A DNA stretch of 5,981 nucleotides from Thermotoga sp. (lineage in GTDB: Bacteria > Thermotogota > Thermotogae > B21-G9), in contig QNAU01000081.1 in assembly GCA_003641545.1 (NCBI GenBank), forward strand, positions 1 through 5,981, given 5' to 3'. Shown here in pieces: positions 1 to 5,981 of the stretch. The translations under genes and the position numbers were made by a program. Each line of letters starts with the position of its first letter. Within the stretch, counting starts at the first letter, position 1. The notes beneath the pieces were generated by a model. That model saw only the letters and a list, made by a program, of their open reading frames with translations. It was not told the origin of the DNA and did not search any database.

Positions 1-2
1 AA

Positions 3-1796
3 GGTTTCATGTTCAGCTTCAGAATCACATTTGCATGGGCTGTTCTACATGCGACACTTACGATCCTTCTCTCACTCTCTCTCACCTTCACCATGATGAA
101 AGATGAGAAATTATGCAGAGCACTCTACACCTTCATCTTGATACCATGGGGAATACCGATGTACATAAGTGTGCCGATATGGAGGGCGATCATCCATGGT
201 GAGGGAGGTGAATCCGTATTACATCTGATCGGGTTTAAGGTGAACCTTTTGACCGATCCCATTCGCTCGTTCGTCGCGACCGTTCTAATAGGAACATGGT
301 TATCTTTACCCATGACGGTTCTCATCTTTCTCTCAAGTGTAAGGAACATCAGGGTTTCGATCCTGGAAGCCATGAAGATGGATGGTGCGAACGATTGGGT
401 GATCTTCAGATATCTCGTTCTTCCGTTGATGAAGGACAACATCTTGCTGATGTTCATCATAGATTTCATAAAATCCCTGAGAGAATTCAACGTGATATTC
501 ATGACGACCTCGGGTGGGCCTCCAATCTTGAGTGGTTTCACCGAGAAAGAAATCGTGGGTTCCACAACAACCTTGGGAATATTCGTGTATCGAATGTTCG
601 ATTCCTTCGAGGATTCTGGGAAAATATCCGCGTGTTCGATCTTGATGGTGGTAATCGTTATGTTGGTCGTGGTGATGTGGCTTTCCCTGAAAAGAGCTGA
701 AAACAGAGCGATTCCATTTGTGGTAGCCATATTCCACCTTCTGTTTGGAGGGAAATTCGGTCCTTTCTTCACCGCACTTTATTTATCATCGATCCGGAGG
801 AAAAAACTTTACCCGGTGGTGCTCATCATCGATCTGATTTTCACTCTCTTTTTGATGATAAAATATGGTTTTCTCAGGGGGTTCAACACTGCAACCATGA
901 TGGCACTGATGGGTTATGTTATGTTGAGATCATCCAGGTCCGATGAAGTGAAATTGAGAATACCCAGAATTTCTCCAAAAATACATGTCCTGATTCCTCC
1001 GATTTCTTCCTTCATGCTGATCGTATCCACCACAATTCCAATATGGGCTTTACTCTGGTTGAGTTTTTCCAAGGTGAACGCTCTGTTTTTCAACTCTATC
1101 ATACCGAAATATCCAACCTTCGAGAATTACGTGTTCATGTTCAAGATCGAAAAGATCCAGAACTACATCCTGAACACCTTGCTGGTTTCATCCATCGTCG
1201 CATTGTTCATACCACTCATCTGCTTTCCAACTGCCTACCTGTTCTCGAGGTATAAAACTCGGGGACGGGACAGAATGATGGTTCTGATGAGTTTGAATGG
1301 GATGATAGGTGGTGTGCACACGTTGATTCCCCTGTTCTTTCTTTTCAACACCTTTCACATGGTGAACACTTACATTCCGTTGATACTCGTTTATCTGACA
1401 CACTCGATAACTTTTTCAGTTTACACGATGAAGGGTTTTCTCGATACAGTTCCGACGAGTTTCGATGATATGGCGAGTATCGAAGGGATAGGGAGGTTCA
1501 ACTATATTCTCAGGATACTTCTTCCGATTTCATTACCGGTCATAACGGTCTCCATGATGGTCGCTTTCCTGAACGCGTGGAATGGATTTACCGTCCCCCT
1601 GATTTTTTTGAACGATGATTCAAAATACACCATGGGTGTGAAGATATTCTCATTCGTTGGAAATCTCGGTTCAGCCTCACCAAAATGGGGAATATTCGCT
1701 TCAACATCGGTTTTGAATCTCTGCATAACTTCATCGATATTCTACCTTTTCAAAAGGTCGGTGTATGCATCCTACCTTTCGGAGTATGAGGATTGA
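3..1796 (+). CDS. Fused MalF-MalG type sugar ABC transporter permease (5' end cut by window edge)
   Basis: This is an inner-membrane permease of the CUT1 (maltose/oligosaccharide) ABC class. The reading frame is open to the left edge. The visible protein starts at about the first core helix of a MalF-like subunit, so at least one N-terminal helix should lie upstream; the ATG at 9 is probably internal. Numbering from that ATG, residues 1-228 are MalF-like, with an EAA loop at 120-139 (E120, A121, G126, L138-P139). Residues 326-595 are MalG-like, starting with a hydrophobic helix and the P369-T-F-E-N-Y motif, with NT at 389-390. The second EAA loop is at 486-506 (D486, G493, L505-P506), followed by the typical LNAWN motif near 521-525. 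Residues about 233-307 form a linker with extra hydrophobic segments. Normally MalF and MalG are separate proteins; here both transmembrane halves are in one chain, so one copy could form the whole channel. The EAA loops imply a MalK-like ATPase partner, not seen here. Substrate is unknown. Family assignment is firm; the fusion is seen directly as one uninterrupted frame. Confidence 0.88.
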   Translation, partial: GFMFSFRITFAWAVLHATLTILLSLSLTFTMMKDEKLCRALYTFILIPWGIPMYISVPIWRAIIHGEGGESVLHLIGFKVNLLTDPIRSFVATVLIGTWLSLPMTVLIFLSSVRNIRVSILEAMKMDGANDWVIFRYLVLPLMKDNILLMFIIDFIKSLREFNVIFMTTSGGPPILSGFTEKEIVGSTTTLGIFVYRMFDSFEDSGKISACSILMVVIVMLVVVMWLSLKRAENRAIPFVVAIFHLLFGGKFGPFFTALYLSSIRRKKLYPVVLIIDLIFTLFLMIKYGFLRGFNTATMMALMGYVMLRSSRSDEVKLRIPRISPKIHVLIPPISSFMLIVSTTIPIWALLWLSFSKVNALFFNSIIPKYPTFENYVFMFKIEKIQNYILNTLLVSSIVALFIPLICFPTAYLFSRYKTRGRDRMMVLMSLNGMIGGVHTLIPLFFLFNTFHMVNTYIPLILVYLTHSITFSVYTMKGFLDTVPTSFDDMASIEGIGRFNYILRILLPISLPVITVSMMVAFLNAWNGFTVPLIFLNDDSKYTMGVKIFSFVGNLGSASPKWGIFASTSVLNLCITSSIFYLFKRSVYASYLSEYED

Positions 1797-1803
1797 ATTT
1801 TTA

Positions 1804-1822
1804 TTTACAGCTGAATTGTAAA
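1804..1822. promoter_or_regulatory. Inverted repeat just upstream of the -35 box
   Basis: TTTACA (1804-1809) and TGTAAA (1817-1822) are perfect 6-bp arms around a 7-base spacer. The repeat lies between the stop codon of the fused permease and the -35 box of the binding-protein promoter. The position fits a regulator-binding site. The stem is AT-rich and no T-run follows it, so it is a poor terminator for the upstream gene. Function is inferred only. Confidence 0.35.
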
Positions 1823-1826
1823 GATA

Positions 1827-1855
1827 TTGAACCATCCTTAAACCGGAGTTATAAT
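1827..1855 (+). promoter_or_regulatory. Sigma-70/sigma-A type promoter of the CUT2 sugar transporter operon
   Basis: The -35 box TTGAAC (1827-1832) matches four of six consensus bases. The -10 box TATAAT (1850-1855) is a perfect match. The spacer is exactly 17 bases. Transcription should start near 1861-1863, leaving a leader of about 40 bases before the ATG at 1904. This is the only convincing promoter in the window and it marks the binding-protein gene as the start of a new transcription unit, separate from the upstream fused permease. Confidence 0.8.
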
Positions 1856-1864
1856 AAATCAAAA

Positions 1865-1881
1865 GTGGGGAAATTCCCAAC
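1865..1881. promoter_or_regulatory. Operator-like 17-bp palindrome at the transcription start
   Basis: The site reads GTGGGGAAATTCCCAAC. It has 8-base arms around a central A (1873), with only one mismatched pair (1867 against 1879). The core GGGAA-A-TTCCC is perfect. It begins only a few bases after the predicted transcription start, where a bound repressor would block initiation. A sugar-responsive repressor (LacI, ROK or GntR type) would fit, but no regulator gene is in the window and the motif is not one I can assign to a named protein. Confidence 0.45.
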
Positions 1882-1903
1882 AATTTGAGAGAGGAGGGAG
1901 AGG

Positions 1904-2839
1904 ATGAGGAAGATCTTACTCGTTGTGTTGGTTCTCCTGCTGTCACTCGTTGTCTTAGGTGAATTCACATTCTACCTTGTTTCCCACGGGGGGCCTGCAG
2001 ATCCATTCTGGGGTGTCGTGATGAAAGGTATGAAGGATGCCGCTGAGAAATATGGTGTGAAGGCAATCTATCTCGGACCCGAAAAATACTCCCTGAAGGA
2101 ATTCATCGATCTTGTGAACAGAGCCATAAATGCGAATCCGGATGGGCTCATAGTCACCATGACCAATCCCGTTGCTCTCGATGAACCGCTCGCGAGAGCC
2201 ATGAAGAAGGGAATACCGATCGTGGCGATAAATGTTCCGGACACGAGGCCTCTCGATGAAAGAATTCCGTATCTCGTTTACGTTGGAATGGATGAGTATC
2301 TCGCGGGTGTGTATGCTGCGAGAAGGATGCTGAAAGAATTCACTCCGAAGAGAGCGGTCATAGGTATTCATGAACCTGGACACGTTGGTCTCGAAATGAG
2401 GGCTAAGGGAATAATGGATGTGCTCAGTAAGAAGGGGATACCGGTTGAGAAGCTCGATATAACCACGGATCCAACGAAAGCTTTGACACTGCTCAAGAGC
2501 TACTTGAAGAAACATCCTGATACCGATGCCATATTCACACTTGGACCACTTGGAGCTCATCCAGCGATTCAGCTCGTGAAGGAAGAAGGGCTCGTTGGGA
2601 AGGTTAAGATAGGTGCGATAGATCTTACACCGACGATAACCAAGGCTATCAGAGAAGGAGTCGTCATGTTCACCATCGACCAACAACAGTATCTGCAGGG
2701 ATACCTGCCGGTCGTGTTCCTGTATCTCTACAAGAAATACGGATTGATACCTCATGAGAATGTCCTGACGGGTCCTTCGATAGTTGACAAGAGCAACGTG
2801 GACATAGTCGAGAGAACGGTCAAAGAAGGATACAGATGA
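1904..2839 (+). CDS. Periplasmic sugar-binding protein of a CUT2 ABC transporter
   Basis: A 311-residue solute-binding protein of the ribose/galactose-binding type I fold (Peripla_BP_4, COG1879). It captures a sugar in the periplasm and delivers it to the permease encoded next. Residues 1-19 are a Sec signal peptide (RK then a long Leu/Val run), with cleavage likely after VLG; there is no lipobox Cys, so it should be soluble. Aligned by eye with E. coli ribose-binding protein, likely ligand residues are F35/W36 in the DPFW motif, D130 in GMDEY, R166 in EMRAKG, D240 in AIDLTP and Q260 in TIDQQQY. The segments GPADPFW, HEPGHVGLE, FTLGP and DQQQYLQGYLPV recall a subgroup of simple-sugar binding proteins. 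The exact sugar cannot be read from the sequence. The start is set by AGGAGG at 1892-1897, six bases before the ATG. It is first in the operon behind the promoter at 1827-1855 and is followed by a strong terminator, which suggests high expression relative to the permease and ATPase. Confidence 0.9.
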   Translation: MRKILLVVLVLLLSLVVLGEFTFYLVSHGGPADPFWGVVMKGMKDAAEKYGVKAIYLGPEKYSLKEFIDLVNRAINANPDGLIVTMTNPVALDEPLARAMKKGIPIVAINVPDTRPLDERIPYLVYVGMDEYLAGVYAARRMLKEFTPKRAVIGIHEPGHVGLEMRAKGIMDVLSKKGIPVEKLDITTDPTKALTLLKSYLKKHPDTDAIFTLGPLGAHPAIQLVKEEGLVGKVKIGAIDLTPTITKAIREGVVMFTIDQQQYLQGYLPVVFLYLYKKYGLIPHENVLTGPSIVDKSNVDIVERTVKEGYR

Positions 2840-2864
2840 AGAAATTCCCAATAGGTTAAAATAG

Positions 2865-2893
2865 CGGGGGGGACGATTCCCTCCCGTTTTTTT
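2865..2893 (+). terminator. Rho-independent terminator/attenuator between binding-protein and permease genes
   Basis: A 9-bp GC-rich stem (CGGGGGGGA at 2865-2873, TCCCTCCCG at 2878-2886, with one G-U pair at 2869/2882), a CGAT loop, and seven T residues (2887-2893). It lies 25 bases after the stop of the binding-protein gene and ahead of the permease start. No convincing promoter follows it, so the permease and ATPase are probably expressed by read-through. That would give more binding protein than membrane complex, a common arrangement in sugar transporter operons. Confidence 0.88.
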
Positions 2894-2925
2894 AAAATTA
2901 AGAATAGCAGAAGAGGGGGATGTGA

Positions 2926-3876
2926 ATGAAAAAGAAGCGTTTTTTCATGATAAAGGAACTTGGAGCGATAATTGGAACCGTGGTTTTTTTGATCTTCTTC
3001 TCGATCATGAACAGAAATTTCCTGACAGTTGAGAATCTGATGTCAACCCTCACGATGGCTTCTGAGCTCGGTATAATGGCTGTCGGTATAACTCTTTTGA
3101 TGATATCCGGAGAATTTGATTTGTCCGTTGGATCAGTCTTTGCAATCGTTCCAATGATCAGCGCCATCTCCATAAATTCGAACATGAACCCAATCTTGGC
3201 AGTTTCACTGTCCCTCCTTGTGGCTATAGGCATAGGAATCATGAACGGTGTCATAACGATATTCACGGGAATTCCTTCATTCATAACAACACTCGGAACG
3301 ATGATGTTTTGGAGAGGTATAATCTTGGCTGTAACCGGGGGATTCTCGATAATGCTTGAAAAGAAGGTTGGATTTTTGAATCTGTTCGGTGGTTTGATAG
3401 TTGGTGAAATAAGATTCTCGACGGTATGGTTCATGCTGTTCGCCATACTCTTTGGAATAATCCTCGAAAGAACGAGATTTGGAAACTGGTGCTTCGCGAC
3501 CGGTGGTAACCTTGGGGCATCCATAGCGCTTGGAATACCCGTAAAATCCGTTAAGATGACCAACTTCATCGTGAGTTCGCTCTTAGCAGGTATTTCAGGT
3601 ATAACCACCTTCGCGAGGTTCAAAGTTGTCGATCCAACCTTTGGGCAGGGAATGGAGTTGGAGGCGATAGCATCCGCGGTCATAGGCGGAACACTTTTGA
3701 GCGGAGGATATGGAAGCATCCTTGGGACGTTCATAGGTGCGTTCATGATAGGGATGGTTCAGAGTGGTTTGGTTTTGATAGGTGCCCCAGCTTACTGGTA
3801 CAGAGCCTTCGTAGGTGTCATATTGGTCATTGCTGCCATAATAAATTCGTGGATAAGAAAGAGGGTGGCAGGATGA
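2926..3876 (+). CDS. CUT2 sugar ABC transporter permease (RbsC/FrcC-like)
   Basis: A 316-residue polytopic inner-membrane protein of the BPD_transp_2 family (RbsC, XylH, FrcC). Two copies are expected to form the channel for the sugar brought by the binding protein. Family motifs are in order: GEFDLSVGS at 62-70, equivalent to the classic GGIDLSVGS; the cytoplasmic coupling region RFGNWCFATGGN at 184-195 followed by GIPVKSVK; and the Gly-rich ASAVIGGTLLSGGYGS at 249-264. About eight to ten hydrophobic segments can be counted, and the C-terminus (IRKRVAG) is basic and cytoplasmic. The length is normal for the family. The ATG at 2926 is supported by a GAGGGGG Shine-Dalgarno site at 2913-2919, six bases before it. 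The gene follows the terminator at 2865-2893 and ends in a 4-base ATGA overlap with the ATPase gene, implying translational coupling. The G-N-W before the A-x-G-G-N motif resembles the FrcC subgroup, but the substrate is not determined. Confidence 0.92.
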   Translation: MKKKRFFMIKELGAIIGTVVFLIFFSIMNRNFLTVENLMSTLTMASELGIMAVGITLLMISGEFDLSVGSVFAIVPMISAISINSNMNPILAVSLSLLVAIGIGIMNGVITIFTGIPSFITTLGTMMFWRGIILAVTGGFSIMLEKKVGFLNLFGGLIVGEIRFSTVWFMLFAILFGIILERTRFGNWCFATGGNLGASIALGIPVKSVKMTNFIVSSLLAGISGITTFARFKVVDPTFGQGMELEAIASAVIGGTLLSGGYGSILGTFIGAFMIGMVQSGLVLIGAPAYWYRAFVGVILVIAAIINSWIRKRVAG

Positions 3877-4616
3877 AAGACCTCGTCCTCATGAAGGGGA
3901 TCAAAAAGAGCTTTGGAAAGGTTCAAGCTTTGAAGGGTGTCGATTTTCGCGTTGGAGAAAGTGAAATAGTTGGACTGCTCGGTGACAACGGTGCCGGAAA
4001 ATCAACGCTGATAAAGATTCTGGTTGGTTATCACCAACCGGATGAGGGGGAAATATACTTCAAGGGTGAGAGAGTGAACTTCAGATCACCTTGGGATGCG
4101 AGAGCAGCTGGTATAGAGACGGTTTATCAGGATCTCGCCCTCGTGAATTTGATGCCCATATGGAGGAATTTCTTCCTTGGACGTGAGTTGAGAACCTCAC
4201 TTGGATTTTTGAAAGTAAGAGAGATGAAAAAAATAACGTTGGAATTTTTGAAGAAGGAAGTTGGAATAACTCTCAGATCAGCCGATGAAACAGTGGCTTT
4301 TCTCTCAGGAGGTGAAAGGCAGGCGGTTGCGATCGCGAGGGCGATATATTTCGGTGCATCACTTCTGATACTCGATGAGCCGACAGCGGCGCTATCAGTT
4401 GGGGAAACGAGAATGATTCTGAATCACATTTTAGAGGCGAAGAAGAAGGGAATAGCGGTTGTTTTCATAACGCACAACATATATCACGTCTATGAGGTTG
4501 CGGATAGGTTGGTGCTTCTCGAGAAGGGGGAAAAGATAGGTGATTACATGAAGGACGAGATAACACCGGAAAAGGTCATGGACATAATAGCTGCTGCGGC
4601 GCTGGGTAAACCTTGA
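3873..4616 (+). CDS. Single-domain sugar ABC transporter ATPase (FrcA-like)
   Basis: A 247-residue ABC ATPase that powers sugar import with the RbsC-like permease. All key motifs are intact: Walker A GDNGAGKST at 37-45, Q-loop Q86 in VYQDL, signature LSGGERQ at 144-150, Walker B LLILDEP at 164-170 with catalytic E169, and switch His201 in ITHN. The segment FRSPWDARAAGIETVYQDLAL (70-90, allowing for the window's variants) closely recalls FrcA, the fructose importer ATPase of Sinorhizobium meliloti. Most CUT2 ATPases (RbsA, XylG, MglA) are double-domain proteins of about 500 residues; this has one domain and ends at a family-typical point, so it is complete and should act as a homodimer. I chose the ATG at 3873 because it overlaps the permease stop (ATGA) and has GAGGG at 3861-3865, seven bases upstream. 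A GTG at 3849 would add eight residues (MDKKEGGR) and looks less likely. The specific sugar is unknown. Confidence 0.92.
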   Translation: MKDLVLMKGIKKSFGKVQALKGVDFRVGESEIVGLLGDNGAGKSTLIKILVGYHQPDEGEIYFKGERVNFRSPWDARAAGIETVYQDLALVNLMPIWRNFFLGRELRTSLGFLKVREMKKITLEFLKKEVGITLRSADETVAFLSGGERQAVAIARAIYFGASLLILDEPTAALSVGETRMILNHILEAKKKGIAVVFITHNIYHVYEVADRLVLLEKGEKIGDYMKDEITPEKVMDIIAAAALGKP

Positions 4617-4625
4617 TGTCACAAT

Positions 4626-5246
4626 TCACGGTGTCACTTTTTTCTGCCTGATCAAGACGTATATTCCCAGAAATATCAACCCAATTCCCCACATTATCGG
4701 GTATTCCGTTCCCAGCACAACTATGTAGAGTAAACCGGATATCGAAAGAAGGTAAAAGAGGGATTGCTTGTATTCTCTACCGGAGTATATTCTCTGTATC
4801 AAAAGGCCTATTCCAGGACTCAGTATGAAGGTGGGCCAAAGGAATTTCATCAGCCACCATCCAAATATTTTACAGAAGACGAAGACTATTCCTATTCCGG
4901 TGAAGAGTATCCCGGAGGAGAGTTCCTTCCCGTTGTTTCTCATGAGTCCCTGCAATATGAAGGCAACCCCAAAACCAACAAGAAAAGCGGGCCATGGCTT
5001 CAAACCGAGGATGTAGTTCATCATGACGAAGTAACCCATCGATGCTGCGACCGATCCACCCCATATTCTGATGCTACTCTTCATGATGTATCCTACGATC
5101 GCTTCGGATATACCGAAACTCAGAAAAGCAGCTCCCCATATCCACTTGAACCCACCTGGAATGAGTTCATAGAAGCTGAGCCATATTCCCAGGAAGATGA
5201 GGACTACTCCAAGGATTACCTTGCTGAACAACGAATCAGATCCCAC
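4626..5246 (-). CDS. Small polytopic membrane protein, LiaI/LiaF-like TM units, function unknown
   Basis: A 206-residue protein that I cannot assign to a characterised family. It is almost entirely hydrophobic, with about seven or eight membrane segments (roughly 8-26, 32-54, 63-79, 84-101, 111-128, 133-151, 162-178, 183-199) and a short basic cytoplasmic tail (RQKK). Repeated patterns such as LGVVLIFLGIW, the WPTFILSPGIGLLI segment, and MWGIGLIFLGIYVLI resemble the short membrane units of LiaI/LiaF and DUF5668-type proteins, which are linked to envelope stress in other bacteria; this is a resemblance, not an identification. The start is uncertain. The GTG at 5246 overlaps the upstream coiled-coil gene by 11 bases. 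A TTG at 5229-5231, four bases after that gene's stop and preceded by AAGGTGGGA (5241-5249), is a good alternative giving 201 residues. It is likely co-transcribed with the coiled-coil gene. Its stop faces the ATPase stop across only 9 bases. Confidence 0.8.
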   Translation of the reverse strand: MGSDSLFSKVILGVVLIFLGIWLSFYELIPGGFKWIWGAAFLSFGISEAIVGYIMKSSIRIWGGSVAASMGYFVMMNYILGLKPWPAFLVGFGVAFILQGLMRNNGKELSSGILFTGIGIVFVFCKIFGWWLMKFLWPTFILSPGIGLLIQRIYSGREYKQSLFYLLSISGLLYIVVLGTEYPIMWGIGLIFLGIYVLIRQKKVTP

Positions 5247-5981
5247 CTTTTTGCCACAGCATTATGAGTGCAAGCAATCCAAGGCTCGCACCGATTATTC
5301 CCGCACCGACTGCATACCACACGGTATTTCTCAGGGTGTTGATCTCACTTTTCAAATTTTCAACTTCATTTTTCATCGCATCACTTTTCTCCTTCAGATC
5401 TTTCACATCACTTGCAACTGCCACCAAAGATTCGTTGGTTGATATCACGATCTTCTTTATCTTTGAATAATCTTCCTCAAAGTTTTTCAACTTCACGGAG
5501 AATTCGGATATATCCCGCACCTTAGCAACCGCACCTTTCGAAGCGGTGAGCGCCTCCTGAATCTTCAAGTCCATATCCTCCAACCTGCTTCGAAGTTCTG
5601 AAATTCCTTCGGCGAGTTTCCTTTGATCTTCGAGACTTTTCGCCACTTTCTCCACCCTTCTTTCAATCGGGCCGATTCTATCTGAGATCCTCGATATCTC
5701 ATCCGACAACCTGTTCAACTCACCTGTCAGGGATGATACGTTCTTTTCGCTGTTCATCACCCTGATCCTAAGGTTCTCTAACTTTTCCTCCTGAACTTTC
5801 AAACTACCCTTCACCGCATCGACGAAGGTGTTATAACCCTTGACCAATTCCAAACTCGATTCCATCTTTTCGAGCTGAGCGGTCATCTCTATCTTCGTTT
5901 TCTCTATCCTGTTGAATATATCTTCCAAGGATATTTCCGAGAGTTTTTTCTCAACCTCACTGAGCCTCTTCGCGTTTTCAT
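5236..5981 (-). CDS. Coiled-coil protein with C-terminal membrane anchor (5' end cut by window edge)
   Basis: No named family recognised. The frame is open to the right edge of the window (247 codons visible), so the gene starts outside it. A TTG at 5926-5928 could be a start, but the charged helical pattern continues upstream of it (KRLSEVEKKLSEIS), so I treat it as internal. The protein is a long helical coiled coil rich in Glu, Lys, Ser, Leu and Val. Numbered from that TTG, heptad a/d positions are clear at L178, M185, V189, L192, I196, L199 and V203. A single Gly-rich hydrophobic helix follows (W204-W225) with a very short tail QKGGI. This looks like a tail-anchored rod protein, with the coil most likely in the cytoplasm. 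Pro is almost absent apart from P87. Possible roles include envelope organisation, cell division or scaffolding for the membrane protein encoded next; none is demonstrated. The stop at 5236-5238 lies inside or just before the start of the downstream gene, implying co-translation. Confidence 0.78.
   Translation of the reverse strand, partial: ENAKRLSEVEKKLSEISLEDIFNRIEKTKIEMTAQLEKMESSLELVKGYNTFVDAVKGSLKVQEEKLENLRIRVMNSEKNVSSLTGELNRLSDEISRISDRIGPIERRVEKVAKSLEDQRKLAEGISELRSRLEDMDLKIQEALTASKGAVAKVRDISEFSVKLKNFEEDYSKIKKIVISTNESLVAVASDVKDLKEKSDAMKNEVENLKSEINTLRNTVWYAVGAGIIGASLGLLALIMLWQKGGI

Noticed and set aside
125..772. Open frames on both strands overlapping the fused permease (for example 125-772 on -, 296-700 on +)
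   Set aside because: They are low-complexity translations with no ribosome site or recognisable domain, inside a well-supported permease gene.
1868..1878. Resemblance of the GGGAAATTCCC core to a eukaryotic NF-kappaB site
   Set aside because: It is a coincidence of a short palindrome; the surrounding sequence is clearly bacterial.
1955..2851. Long open frame on the - strand (298 codons) opposite the binding-protein gene
   Set aside because: Its translation shows no domain, is rich in Arg, His, Tyr and Ile in a haphazard way, and lies wholly opposite a clear binding-protein gene with its own promoter and ribosome site. It is an antisense shadow of codon bias.
2834..2862. Possible second promoter (TAAAAT at 2857-2862) before the permease
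   Set aside because: There is no -35-like hexamer at a suitable distance, and any transcript would run straight into the terminator hairpin at 2865-2893.
2898..3746. Long open frame on the - strand (282 codons) opposite the permease gene
   Set aside because: The product is Pro/Ile/Met-rich because it is the complement of hydrophobic permease codons. There is no family motif, and the + strand gene is unmistakable.
4617..4643. Possible terminator between the convergent genes, with repeated TGTCAC and a T-run at 4638-4643
   Set aside because: The two TGTCAC copies are direct, not inverted, and I could find no stem of more than about three base pairs before the T-run. Where either transcript ends is not visible.
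4764..5267. Open frame on the + strand opposite the small membrane protein
   Set aside because: Its Tyr/Ser/Glu-rich translation is the complement of a hydrophobic gene. The - strand frame has coherent membrane helices and sits in tandem with the coiled-coil gene.

Overview
The window looks like a chromosomal fragment of a thermophilic bacterium, most likely a member of the Thermotogota. This is an inference from three things: heavy use of ATA, AGA and AGG codons, very G-rich Shine-Dalgarno sites, and a tightly packed series of sugar ABC transporters next to a classical TTGAAC-17-TATAAT promoter. No marker gene fixes the genus.

Layout on the + strand. (1) Bases 1-1796 are the 3' part of a fused carbohydrate permease. 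A MalF-type half and a MalG-type half, each with its own EAA loop, lie in one polypeptide and are joined by a linker with extra hydrophobic segments. Its 5' end lies outside the window. (2) Bases 1797-1903 form a compact control region. It has an inverted repeat, a strong sigma-A-type promoter, a near-perfect 17-bp palindrome just past the expected transcription start, and a strong Shine-Dalgarno site. (3) Bases 1904-4616 are a complete second sugar transporter of the ribose/fructose (CUT2) type: periplasmic binding protein, homodimer-type permease, and a short single-domain ATPase resembling FrcA of rhizobia. A strong Rho-independent terminator sits between the binding-protein gene and the permease gene. 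Permease and ATPase overlap by ATGA.

On the - strand, converging on the ATPase with only 9 bases between stop codons, are two genes that appear co-transcribed. One encodes a long coiled-coil protein with a C-terminal membrane anchor and is cut by the right edge of the window. The other, downstream, encodes a small polytopic membrane protein with a LiaI/LiaF-like flavour. Their function is unknown.

How it works together: the binding protein should capture a monosaccharide-like ligand in the periplasm, a permease dimer should carry it across the inner membrane, and an ATPase dimer should power the step. The promoter plus internal terminator would make far more binding protein than membrane complex. 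The fused MalFG permease belongs to a separate CUT1 transporter whose binding protein is presumably upstream; no MalK-type ATPase is visible. I see no RNA genes, CRISPR, insertion sequences or phage genes. The window reads as ordinary metabolic chromosome with a few uncommon arrangements rather than a new defence or mobile system.
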